NCBI GenBank assembly: GCA_900554415.1
Contig: USGU01000009.1
Location: 1 to 64,000 of the forward strand
Direction: 5' to 3'
Length of the DNA stretch: 64,000 bases
DNA from: an uncultured Lachnospiraceae bacterium
Lineage (GTDB): Bacteria; Bacillota; Clostridia; Lachnospirales; Lachnospiraceae
Shown: positions 34,481 to 42,773 of the stretch, in pieces
Layout: every line of letters starts with the position of its first letter
Position numbering within the stretch: the stretch's first letter is position 1
Program-made: the position numbers and the translations under genes
Notes under the pieces: generated by a model
Database searches by the model: none
The model's input: the letters and a program-made list of their open reading frames with translations, nothing else
Told to the model about the DNA's origin: nothing

Positions 34481-34711
34481 GGAAAGGGAATAGAATGGAT
34501 ATTTACCAGAACAAGTACCGTTCGTCAGTATGAATTGATACCATTCTGGTCATGGAAGGCAATTTTTAAATACAAAGACTGGGAACTGCTAAAAGAAAAT
34601 TTATTGAACTGTATATTGTTGCTTCTGGTTGGAGCATTATTACCAATAATTGCAAACCATAAAGTGAAATGGTATCGTCCGGGGCGCTTTTTTTGCTTTT
34701 TTAAGCTTTAA
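34478..34711 (+). pseudogene. VanZ-like membrane protein remnant
   Basis: A plus-strand frame without a start codon reads RTSTVRQYELIPFWSWKAIF, then NLLNCILLLLVGALLPIIAN, ending at TAA 34709-34711. The ELIPFWSW followed by a hydrophobic segment is the typical VanZ-family core. Only this fragment remains. Confidence 0.5.
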
Positions 34712-34726
34712 AACGGTGTTTTTTTC

Positions 34727-34755
34727 TTGTGTATAGTGGAGTTTGGGAGTATAAT
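34727..34755 (+). promoter_or_regulatory. Promoter of the riboswitch-controlled operon
   Basis: TTGTGT (34727-34732), 17 bases, TATAAT (34750-34755). The transcript would start about 30 bases before the c-di-GMP aptamer. Confidence 0.65.
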
Positions 34756-34793
34756 AAAACCAGTTTTTTTATAAATTTACAGCGGTAATAGAA

Positions 34794-34860
34794 CAATCGG
34801 CAAAACAGACGAAAGTCTGCGACGCAAAGCTATAGGGCCTGTAAAATGGTAGCCAGTTGC
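34794..34860 (+). ncRNA. Cyclic-di-GMP-I (GEMM-I) riboswitch aptamer
   Basis: The segment contains the GEMM-I signature: a GNRA-capped hairpin (CAGAC-GAAA-GTCTG), then CGACGCAAAGC, GGGCCT, ATGGTAGCC, with P1 formed by CAATCGGC (34794-34801) and GCCAGTTG (34852-34859). It binds c-di-GMP and controls the following lipoprotein/kinase operon through the terminator directly downstream. Identification is by recognised consensus and pairing; a covariance search would settle it. Confidence 0.88.
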
Positions 34861-34872
34861 AAGAAATAATGT

Positions 34873-34900
34873 GCACTGTCTGTTTGGCAGTGCTTTTTTT
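34873..34900 (+). terminator. Riboswitch expression-platform terminator
   Basis: GCACTG (34873-34878) pairs with CAGTGC (34888-34893), followed by T7. Another GCACTG at 34902 can pair with CAGTGC instead, offering an alternative fold. It lies 13 bases after the aptamer. Confidence 0.75.
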
Positions 34901-34969
34901 GGCACTGGTGATAAAGGGCAAGGATTCAGAGCTGATAAAAAACGAAATAACAGTAGGAATAGAAGAAAG

Positions 34970-35785
34970 ATGAAAGGAAAAAAAGTGATTGCAGGCATTC
35001 TGCTTGTAGGAATTTTAGCGTGCACTCTGACAGGGTGCAGTGATACAGATAGCACGAAAAAAGAAACAGAAAAGCCGGTCATTACGCTTGGCAGTGACAG
35101 TTATCCTCCATATAATTATCTGAATGAGGATGGTGTTCCAACGGGCATAGATGTAGAACTGGCAACAGAAGCTTTCAAAAGAATGGGATATCAGGTGGAT
35201 GTTGTTCAGATCAACTGGGAGGAGAAAAAAGAACTGGTGGAGAGCGGGGAGATTGATTGTATCATGGGCTGCTTTTCCATGGAAGGACGACTTGATGATT
35301 ACCGCTGGGCAGGACCGTATATAGCAAGCCGCCAGGTGGTTGCTGTAAATGAGAGCAGTGATATTTATGAGCTGAGCGACCTGGAGGGAAAGAATCTTGC
35401 CGTCCAGTCCACAACCAAACCGGAAAGCATCTTTCTGAATCGGACAGATACGAGAATCCCCAAACTGGAGAATCTGATCAGTCTCGGGCACAGGGAACTG
35501 ATCTATACCTTTCTGGGAAAAGGATATGTAGATGCAGTAGCCGCACATGAGGAATCTATCGTCCAGTATATGAAGGATTATGATGCAAGCTTCCGTATCC
35601 TGGAAGAACCTCTGATGATCACCGGAATAGGTGTTGCTTTCGCAAAAAACGATGACCGGGGAATCTGTGAGCAGATGGAACAGACCTTGGAAGAAATGAG
35701 ACAGGATGGCACGACTCTGAAAATCGTAGGAAAATATCTGGATGATCCCCAGAAGTATCTGGAGGTGGATGATCTTGGGTATTAA
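34970..35785 (+). CDS. Family 3 extracellular solute-binding lipoprotein
   Basis: The 271-residue protein has a lipoprotein signal (hydrophobic GILLVGILACTLTGC, lipobox LTGC). A PBPb-type binding domain of about 225 residues follows (VITLGSDSYPPYNYLNEDG, PTGIDVELATEAFKRMGY, DCIMGCFSMEGR). Such proteins bind amino acids or other small polar ligands outside the membrane. No ABC permease follows; instead the next gene is a membrane sensor kinase that overlaps it by 17 bases, so this lipoprotein is more likely a ligand-presenting sensor partner. ATG 34970 is used; the frame is open further upstream only through the riboswitch terminator. Confidence 0.85.
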   Translation: MKGKKVIAGILLVGILACTLTGCSDTDSTKKETEKPVITLGSDSYPPYNYLNEDGVPTGIDVELATEAFKRMGYQVDVVQINWEEKKELVESGEIDCIMGCFSMEGRLDDYRWAGPYIASRQVVAVNESSDIYELSDLEGKNLAVQSTTKPESIFLNRTDTRIPKLENLISLGHRELIYTFLGKGYVDAVAAHEESIVQYMKDYDASFRILEEPLMITGIGVAFAKNDDRGICEQMEQTLEEMRQDGTTLKIVGKYLDDPQKYLEVDDLGY

Positions 35786-37931
35786 GAAAAAAACAAAAGA
35801 AAAACGAATCCAAGTGATCGGCGTTTTGCTTGGAATCTGTGTGGCTGCAGTCTCTTTATTTTATTTTTTTCATGCGGAAAAGACAGAAGCAGAGAAAAGA
35901 ATGGTGGAGATTGTAAACTATATTAAAGTGCAGTGTTCTACCTACACCCATTACAATGAATCTTCGGAATCCAAAAGTCTCCTTCGTGCCATTGAAAGCG
36001 CCAGACAGATGAGTATGAATATTGAGAGGGAAACAGAAAACGGTGGTCAGCTAAGCCAGGAGTTTCTGAAAGAAAATCTGCAGACTCTCTGGGTGGATGG
36101 TATCATTGTACTGGATGCAGAGGGAAAGACGGAAAGTGAATACAGCATGGATGAGTCCCTGACCGATGAGATTACAGAGTATCTTCAAAAAGATATCATC
36201 ATGGATTTTGTCGGATATGAAGAAAGATCTTATTCGGAACGGTTTACCAGGGAAGACGGGTCACATATCGACATTGCAGCCTGCGCCAGAAAAGATGCAC
36301 CGGGTATCGTTGCAATCTACTATTATACATCTCCTGAATTTGCCAGAAACTATACTCTGACGATACAGGGTCTTTTAAATGGTTATAGCGTCCAGAAAGA
36401 TGGAACGATTATTGTTGCAGACAAAGGAACTGTCGTTGCCAGCAATGATGAGCCCCTGCTGGGACAGGATACAGCCGACAACGAAGTTGTTCAGGCAATG
36501 AAAAAGCATACAGACAGTCAGCATATTTTTCATCTGAAGAATGAAGGAGCCGGATGCTACGGAATCATGCTGAAGCAGCGGGATTATTATATTTATGCGT
36601 ATCTTCCGGATACGGAAGTGTTCCATAACCTTCCATTAAGTGTGATAAGCGTTATTTTTCTTTATTTCCTGATATACAGTATATTCTGGTTCTGGACATA
36701 CAGAACCAATCTGGCACACCATAAACAGGAACTGGAAAAAGATGAAAAATATAAAGCAGAACTTCTGATAGCAGCAAAAAAGGCAGAAGCCGCCAATCGG
36801 GCAAAAACGGAATTTCTCCAAAGGATGAGTCATGATATCCGGACCCCGATCAATGGAATCTGCGGTATGCTTAATGTGGCAGACCATTATGCAGAGGATA
36901 TGGAGAAACAGACGGAATGCAGGGAAAAAGTCAAAGCGGCTTCTCATATACTGCTGGAATTGTTAAACGATGTTCTGGACATGAGTAAGCTGGAATCAGG
37001 GGAAGTGGTTCTGGAAGAGGCTCCATTCAATCTGAGCAGTATTTACAAGGAAGTACTTGTTGTAATCGAGCAGATGGCTGCAGAACAGAATATCCGGATC
37101 CAGTGGGAGAAAAAAGAAATCATACACAGGGATTTTATTGGAAGCTCAGAGTATGTGAAACGTGTGATGATGAATATCCTGTCCAATGCGGTGAAATACA
37201 ACAGAGAAAACGGATATATTTATATCAGCTGCAGAGAGTTTCCATCAGAACAGCCGGAAATGACGACGATGGAATTTGTCTGCCGTGATACTGGAATCGG
37301 AATGGCAGATGAGTTCCAGCAATGTGTGTTTGAACCATTTGCGCAGGAACATAACGGAAGCCGCACCAAATTTGTCGGAACAGGCCTGGGAATGTCGATT
37401 GCAAAGAATCTGGTCGAGAAAATGGGTGGAACCATTACCTTTGAAAGTGAAGAAGGCTCAGGAACCACCTTTGTGATCTGGGTTCCGTTTAAAATAGACC
37501 TGGATGTGGATAAATGTGAAGAACAGGAAGATGTATCAGGGAAATCTATAAAGGGACTGCATATTCTTCTAGTAGAAGATAACGAGCTGAATATGGAAAT
37601 CGCTGAATTTATGCTTCAGAATGAAGGTGCTGCCGTGACAAAAGCCTGGAATGGACAGGAGGCTGTGGAGAGATTCCAAAAAAGTGGACCTGGAGAATTT
37701 GATGTGATTCTTATGGATATTATGATGCCGGTCATGAATGGTTATGAAGCCACAAAGAAGATCCGTTCTTTGGACAGAGAGGATGCAAAGGTTATACCGA
37801 TCATTGCAATGACAGCAAATGCATTTACTGAGGACAGAATAAGAGCAAAAGAAGCAGGAATGGATGAACATGTTGCCAAGCCTGTTGACGGGGAATTGCT
37901 GGTAAAAGTAATTCATAAACTGGTGGGTTAG
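35769..37931 (+). CDS. Hybrid sensor histidine kinase (membrane sensor, HisKA-HATPase-REC)
   Basis: The 720-residue protein has a membrane segment (about 17-35), an extracytoplasmic sensor region of about 250 residues and a second membrane segment (about 288-310). Then come HisKA with phosphoacceptor His in RMSHDIRTP (near 355), HATPase motifs NILSNAVKYN, DTGIGM, GTGLGMSI, and a receiver with acceptor Asp in LMDIMMP (near 650). It should autophosphorylate in response to a signal perceived outside, possibly through the upstream lipoprotein. No separate DNA-binding response regulator is present in the operon. ATG 35769 follows GGAGG closely; TTG 35775 is an alternative start. Confidence 0.9.
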   Translation: MILGIKKKTKEKRIQVIGVLLGICVAAVSLFYFFHAEKTEAEKRMVEIVNYIKVQCSTYTHYNESSESKSLLRAIESARQMSMNIERETENGGQLSQEFLKENLQTLWVDGIIVLDAEGKTESEYSMDESLTDEITEYLQKDIIMDFVGYEERSYSERFTREDGSHIDIAACARKDAPGIVAIYYYTSPEFARNYTLTIQGLLNGYSVQKDGTIIVADKGTVVASNDEPLLGQDTADNEVVQAMKKHTDSQHIFHLKNEGAGCYGIMLKQRDYYIYAYLPDTEVFHNLPLSVISVIFLYFLIYSIFWFWTYRTNLAHHKQELEKDEKYKAELLIAAKKAEAANRAKTEFLQRMSHDIRTPINGICGMLNVADHYAEDMEKQTECREKVKAASHILLELLNDVLDMSKLESGEVVLEEAPFNLSSIYKEVLVVIEQMAAEQNIRIQWEKKEIIHRDFIGSSEYVKRVMMNILSNAVKYNRENGYIYISCREFPSEQPEMTTMEFVCRDTGIGMADEFQQCVFEPFAQEHNGSRTKFVGTGLGMSIAKNLVEKMGGTITFESEEGSGTTFVIWVPFKIDLDVDKCEEQEDVSGKSIKGLHILLVEDNELNMEIAEFMLQNEGAAVTKAWNGQEAVERFQKSGPGEFDVILMDIMMPVMNGYEATKKIRSLDREDAKVIPIIAMTANAFTEDRIRAKEAGMDEHVAKPVDGELLVKVIHKLVG

Positions 37932-37959
37932 TGAGAACAATTTCAGAAGGGGGACTTCT

Positions 37960-39819
37960 ATGAAAAAGAAAAAAAGGAACAGGGTTTTGTCGGCACTTTT
38001 AGTGATGGCATCAGTCATATTGTTATTGTCAGGCTGTATGGGGAACAGTGCGGAAAAAGCAGAAAAAGAAGATGCAGAAACCATCACGGTGTATTTATGG
38101 AGTACAAATCTGTATGAAAAATATGCACCATACATCCAGGAACAGCTTCCGGACATCAACGTGGAATTTGTAGTAGGCAATAATGATCTGGATTTTTATA
38201 AGTTTCTGAAAGAAAACGGTGGATTGCCGGATATTATAACCTGTTGTCGTTTTTCACTGCATGATGCAAGTCCGCTGAAAGACAGTCTGATGGATCTTTC
38301 AACAACCAATGCGGCAGGTGCAGTCTATGATACCTACCTCAACAGTTTCAGGAACGAGGATGGCAGTATAAACTGGCTTCCGGTGTGTGCAGATGCCCAT
38401 GGTTTCGTGGTGAACAAAGATCTATTTGAACAGTATGATATTCCTCTGCCAACAGACTATGAAAGCTTCGTTTCTGCCTGCCAGGCATTTGAAGAAGTGG
38501 GTATCCGTGGGTTTTCTGCAGACTATTATTATGATTATACCTGTATGGAAACACTGCAGGGATTGTCAGCGTCAGAACTGTCTACTGTGGACGGACGCAA
38601 GTGGCGCACTACTTACAGTGATCCGGGGAATACAAAGAGGGAAGGTCTGGACAGTACCGTCTGGCCGGAGGCTTTTGAACGCATGAATCAGTTTATTCAG
38701 GATACAGGGCTTAGCCGGGATGATCTGGATATGGACTATGATGCGGTAATAGATATGTTCAAAAGTGGTAAGCTTGCCATGTACTTTGGAAGTTCTGCCG
38801 GTGTAAAAATGTTTCAGGATCAGGGTATTGATACAACATTTCTGCCATTCTTCCAGCAGAACGGCGAAAAGTGGCTGATGACCACACCATATTTCCAGGT
38901 GGCTTTAAACCGTGATCTGACACAGGATGAGACACGCCAAAAGAAAGCGATGGAGGTACTGAACACAATGCTTTCAGAGGAGGCGCAGAACCGGGTCATT
39001 AGTGATGGTCAGGATTTGCTGAGCTACAGTCAGGATGTGGATCTCCATCTTACGGAATATATGAAAGATGTGAAACCTGTGATCGAAGAAAATCATATGT
39101 ATATCCGTATTGCGTCAAATGACTTCTTCTCTGTTTCCAAGGACGTGGTTTCTAAGATGATTGCAGGAGAATATGATGCAGAGCAGGCATACCAGTCATT
39201 TAATTCTCAGCTTCTGGAAGAGCAATCCACATCTGAGAATATTGTGCTGGATTCACAGAATGCCTATTCCAATCGTTTTCACTGCAGTGGGGGGAATGCA
39301 GCCTATTCTGTTATGGCAAACACTCTGCGCAGCATTTATGGTACAGATGTGCTGATTGCAACCGGAAACAGTTTTACGGGAAACGTACTGAAGGCAGGAT
39401 ATACGGAAAAGATGGCGGGTGACATGATCATGCCAAATGGTCTTTTGGCTTACAACAGCAAAATGAGCGGTGCTGAACTGAAAGAGACAGTTAAAAACTT
39501 TGTAGAAGGCTATGAGGGAGGATTTATTCCGTTTAACCGTGGCTCTCTGCCAGTGGTCAGTGGTATTTCTGTGGAAATTAAAGAAACGGATGATGGCTAT
39601 ACATTAAGTAAAGTTACAAAGGATGGAAAGGCAGTTCGGGATGAGGATATTTTCACGGTAAGCTGTCTTGCCACATCGCAGCACATGGAAGCTTATCTGG
39701 CAGATGATAATACGGTATTTGAGGGAGGGGATACCTCTGTGAAAGATACCTGGATGGAATATGTTTCAGGTGGTAATGCCATTCTTGCAGAGCCTGAAGA
39801 CTACATGACTCTGAGGTGA
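37960..39819 (+). CDS. Lipoprotein: family 1 solute-binding domain fused to a 5'-nucleotidase C-terminal-like domain
   Basis: The 619-residue lipoprotein (lipobox LLSGC, near residue 26) has an extracellular solute-binding family 1 domain to about residue 425 (TVYLWSTNLYEKYAPYIQEQ, GLPDIITCCR, GFVVNKDLFEQYDIPLPTDYE, MYFGSSAGVKMF). A second domain from about 435 (AYSVMANTLRSIYGTDVLIA, GDMIMPNGLLAYNSKMSGAE, FIPFNRGSLPVVSG) has the pattern of the 5'-nucleotidase C-terminal domain. The catalytic metallophosphoesterase half of a true nucleotidase is absent. Lying between sensor kinases and without permease genes, it is probably a ligand sensor for the next kinase, with which it nearly overlaps. 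This fusion is unusual. Confidence 0.75.
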   Translation: MKKKKRNRVLSALLVMASVILLLSGCMGNSAEKAEKEDAETITVYLWSTNLYEKYAPYIQEQLPDINVEFVVGNNDLDFYKFLKENGGLPDIITCCRFSLHDASPLKDSLMDLSTTNAAGAVYDTYLNSFRNEDGSINWLPVCADAHGFVVNKDLFEQYDIPLPTDYESFVSACQAFEEVGIRGFSADYYYDYTCMETLQGLSASELSTVDGRKWRTTYSDPGNTKREGLDSTVWPEAFERMNQFIQDTGLSRDDLDMDYDAVIDMFKSGKLAMYFGSSAGVKMFQDQGIDTTFLPFFQQNGEKWLMTTPYFQVALNRDLTQDETRQKKAMEVLNTMLSEEAQNRVISDGQDLLSYSQDVDLHLTEYMKDVKPVIEENHMYIRIASNDFFSVSKDVVSKMIAGEYDAEQAYQSFNSQLLEEQSTSENIVLDSQNAYSNRFHCSGGNAAYSVMANTLRSIYGTDVLIATGNSFTGNVLKAGYTEKMAGDMIMPNGLLAYNSKMSGAELKETVKNFVEGYEGGFIPFNRGSLPVVSGISVEIKETDDGYTLSKVTKDGKAVRDEDIFTVSCLATSQHMEAYLADDNTVFEGGDTSVKDTWMEYVSGGNAILAEPEDYMTLR

Positions 39820-39824
39820 GAAGA

Positions 39825-42773
39825 ATGGGTGTTAAGAATCATAATACAAAAAGAAAAAAAACGGTCATGGGAAAATGGTTAAGGGTAGCTGTCTATACAG
39901 CTGCCTTTATAGGAGTCGTTTTCGCTGTGTTTCGATATTATAAATTTGTGTCGAAAACTGTTTATGAGGAAAGTGTTTCTCATCTGACGGAAGTATTTCA
40001 TCAGTCTGATAATATGCTGAGGGAACTGACAAATAAGAATCTGACTTATCTCCATATGTGGGGTGAGAATCTGCAGAATCTTTCCAGTGAAAGCGAAATC
40101 CGTGATTATATAGAGAACGCGCAGGAAGATGCAGGCTTCTTAGATTTCTATTTTCTCTCAGCTGATGGAAAGTATAAGATGGTCACAGGTGAAACCGGAT
40201 ATCTTGGATTACAGGAAAAAATTGAAGAGGAAATCCGGCAGGGAAATGATGTTGTAACAAATGCAACAGTTCCGGGTAAATTCCAGCTGCTTTTTTTTGC
40301 GACTCCCAGGGCTCATGGAAATTATCAGGGATTTGAATATGATGCGATCGCGATTGCTTATGAAAATGCTGATATCGTAAAGGTACTGGATATTTCTGCT
40401 TTTAATGGAAATGCCCAGAGTTATGTCGTTCATTTGGATGGCCGTGTTGTGATCGATCATTCTTCCGAGTTATGGGGGAAGGTGTATAATTTCTTTGGAG
40501 TGTTAAGAGAGCATTCCAGGATGTCTGAAAAAGAGATCCTTGCACTTTCAGAGGAGTTTAAAGAGGGACATAACGATGCGGTGATGGTAAATCTGGATGG
40601 AGAGAACTATTATCTGGTCTATGAAAAATCAGATATCCAGGACTGGATGTTTCTGGGACTCGTAAAGGCGGATATCGTCAATGCCAGCATGAATAATCTG
40701 CAGTTTAGTACGATACTCCTTGTGAGTGCGGTTGTGCTCTGTATTGCCGCATTTCTTATCAGTCTTATTATTCAAAAAAGCAGGAGCAGCCTTAGGAAAA
40801 AGGATGTGGAGATCCTGTACAGGGATGAGCTGTTTCAAAAGCTGTCAATGAATGTGGATGATGTGTTCCTGATGCTGGATGCAAAAACATATAAAGCGGA
40901 TTACGTCAGTCCGAATGCGGAAAAATTAATGGGATTTACGGTAGAACAGATTCAAAAGGATATTTGGATCCTGGGAAAACTGCATCCATGGGATTCGGAA
41001 GATTCGAACAAAAATTATCTGGAGGAAATCAAGACTTCGGAACAGCGGGAATGGGATTTTGAATATGTTCATCAGAAAACAGGAGAACGACGTTGGTTTC
41101 ATATTGTGGCAATGTGCAGTGAGATAAACGGAAAGAAGAAATATATTCTGGTTATGTCAGACCGTACATCTGACAGGAAGATGAATCAGGCACTCTCAGA
41201 GGCGGTGCAGGCTGCAGAGACAGCAAACCGGGCAAAGAGTACGTTCCTTTCCAACATGTCCCATGATATCCGGACACCGATGAATGCAATCATCGGTTTT
41301 ACCACACTGGCTGTAAGTAATATTGATGACAAGAAAAAGGTCCGGGATTATCTGGGCAAGATTCTTTCGGCCAGCAATCATCTGCTCTCTCTGATCAATG
41401 ATATACTGGATATGAGCCGTATTGAGAGCGGCAAGATACAGCTGGAAGAAACAGAAGTCAGTCTGTCTGAGGTGCTTCATGATCTGAAGACCATTGTCAG
41501 CGGGCAGATCCATGCGAAGCAGCTGGAACTTTATATGGATGCGATGGATGTGACGCATGAGAATGTCTATTGTGACAAGACGCGGCTGAATCAGGTGCTT
41601 TTGAATCTCTTGTCCAATGCGATCAAGTTTACGCCTGCAGGCGGGACTGTTTCTGTCCGGCTCAGACAGTATCCGGGAACAAAAAGAGGCAGTGAAATGT
41701 ACGAGATCCGGGTTAAAGATAATGGAATCGGTATGAGTCCGGAATTTGTGCAGAAGATTTTTTCTCCGTTTGAGCGTGAGCGGACTTCTACTGTCAGCAG
41801 GACCCAGGGCACAGGACTTGGCATGGCCATTACCAAGAATATCGTGGATATGATGGGCGGAACCATTGAAGTTCAGACAGAACAGGGAAAAGGCACCGAA
41901 TTTATTGTCCGCCTGACATTGCGGCTCCAGTCTGAGCACCAACGTATAGAGAAGATTGCAGAGCTTGAGGGACTTAAAGCACTGGTTGTAGATGATGATT
42001 TTAACACCTGTGACAGTGTGACAAAGATGCTTGTGAAGGTCGGAATGCGTTCGGAATGGACGCTTTCCGGTAAGGAAGCGGTTCTGCGTGCACGGCAGTC
42101 TATGGAGCTGGGCGATGCATTCCATGCGTATATCATCGACTGGCGGCTGCCGGATATGAACGGCATTGAAGTCACCCGCCAGATCCGCAGCCTCGGTGAT
42201 GATACGCCGATTATAATCCTGACAGCTTATGACTGGTCAGACATTGAAGCAGAAGCCAGGGCCGCAGGGGTAACCGCATTCTGTGCGAAACCTCTGTTCA
42301 TGTCAGATATCAGAGAGACCCTGATGGCTGCCATCGGTCAGAAGCAGAATGTTACAGATGATACAATTCTTCCGGCTGCAAGTTCAGATTTCAGAGGCAG
42401 ATGTATACTGCTCGTGGAAGACAATGAACTGAACAGTGAAATTGCGGTGGAGATTCTTAATGAATATGGTTTCCTTGTTGATACCGCAGAAAATGGAGAA
42501 GAGGCAGTGGAGAAAGTTAAGAATTCAAAACCAGGTAATTATGATCTGGTGCTGATGGATGTGCAGATGCCTGTAATGAACGGATATGAGGCGACAAAGA
42601 AGATTCGTGCCCTGGCTGATCCGGCACTGGCGGGGATTACAATCCTTGCCATGACGGCCAATGCTTTTGAAGAAGACAGAAAAAAAGCACAGGAATGCGG
42701 TATGGATGGATTCTTATCCAAGCCAATCATTATAGATGAATTGATTGATACATTACAGAATAATCTGAAGTGA
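39825..42773 (+). CDS. Hybrid sensor histidine kinase with PAS and two receiver domains
   Basis: The 982-residue protein has a membrane segment (about 18-40), an extracytoplasmic CACHE-like sensor to about 285 and a second membrane segment (about 288-312). A PAS domain (about 340-455), HisKA with NMSHDIRTP (His near 480), HATPase motifs NLLSNAIKFT, DNGIGM, GTGLGMAI, and two receivers follow (acceptor Asp in IIDWRLP near 772 and LMDVQMP near 912). It forms a tandem relay with its neighbours. ATG 39825 follows GAGGTG; GTG 39816 overlaps the upstream TGA and is an alternative start. The terminal receiver is the likely output since no DNA-binding domain exists. Confidence 0.9.
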   Translation: MGVKNHNTKRKKTVMGKWLRVAVYTAAFIGVVFAVFRYYKFVSKTVYEESVSHLTEVFHQSDNMLRELTNKNLTYLHMWGENLQNLSSESEIRDYIENAQEDAGFLDFYFLSADGKYKMVTGETGYLGLQEKIEEEIRQGNDVVTNATVPGKFQLLFFATPRAHGNYQGFEYDAIAIAYENADIVKVLDISAFNGNAQSYVVHLDGRVVIDHSSELWGKVYNFFGVLREHSRMSEKEILALSEEFKEGHNDAVMVNLDGENYYLVYEKSDIQDWMFLGLVKADIVNASMNNLQFSTILLVSAVVLCIAAFLISLIIQKSRSSLRKKDVEILYRDELFQKLSMNVDDVFLMLDAKTYKADYVSPNAEKLMGFTVEQIQKDIWILGKLHPWDSEDSNKNYLEEIKTSEQREWDFEYVHQKTGERRWFHIVAMCSEINGKKKYILVMSDRTSDRKMNQALSEAVQAAETANRAKSTFLSNMSHDIRTPMNAIIGFTTLAVSNIDDKKKVRDYLGKILSASNHLLSLINDILDMSRIESGKIQLEETEVSLSEVLHDLKTIVSGQIHAKQLELYMDAMDVTHENVYCDKTRLNQVLLNLLSNAIKFTPAGGTVSVRLRQYPGTKRGSEMYEIRVKDNGIGMSPEFVQKIFSPFERERTSTVSRTQGTGLGMAITKNIVDMMGGTIEVQTEQGKGTEFIVRLTLRLQSEHQRIEKIAELEGLKALVVDDDFNTCDSVTKMLVKVGMRSEWTLSGKEAVLRARQSMELGDAFHAYIIDWRLPDMNGIEVTRQIRSLGDDTPIIILTAYDWSDIEAEARAAGVTAFCAKPLFMSDIRETLMAAIGQKQNVTDDTILPAASSDFRGRCILLVEDNELNSEIAVEILNEYGFLVDTAENGEEAVEKVKNSKPGNYDLVLMDVQMPVMNGYEATKKIRALADPALAGITILAMTANAFEEDRKKAQECGMDGFLSKPIIIDELIDTLQNNLK

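Noticed and set aside
35769..37931. Amino acid ABC transporter operon
   Set aside because: Binding lipoproteins are present but no permease or ATPase genes; neighbours are sensor kinases.
41196..42125. 309-codon minus-strand ORF inside the PAS hybrid kinase gene
   Set aside because: Antisense shadow of a clearly conserved kinase; composition (Cys/His/Leu-rich) and lack of RBS are typical of shadow frames.
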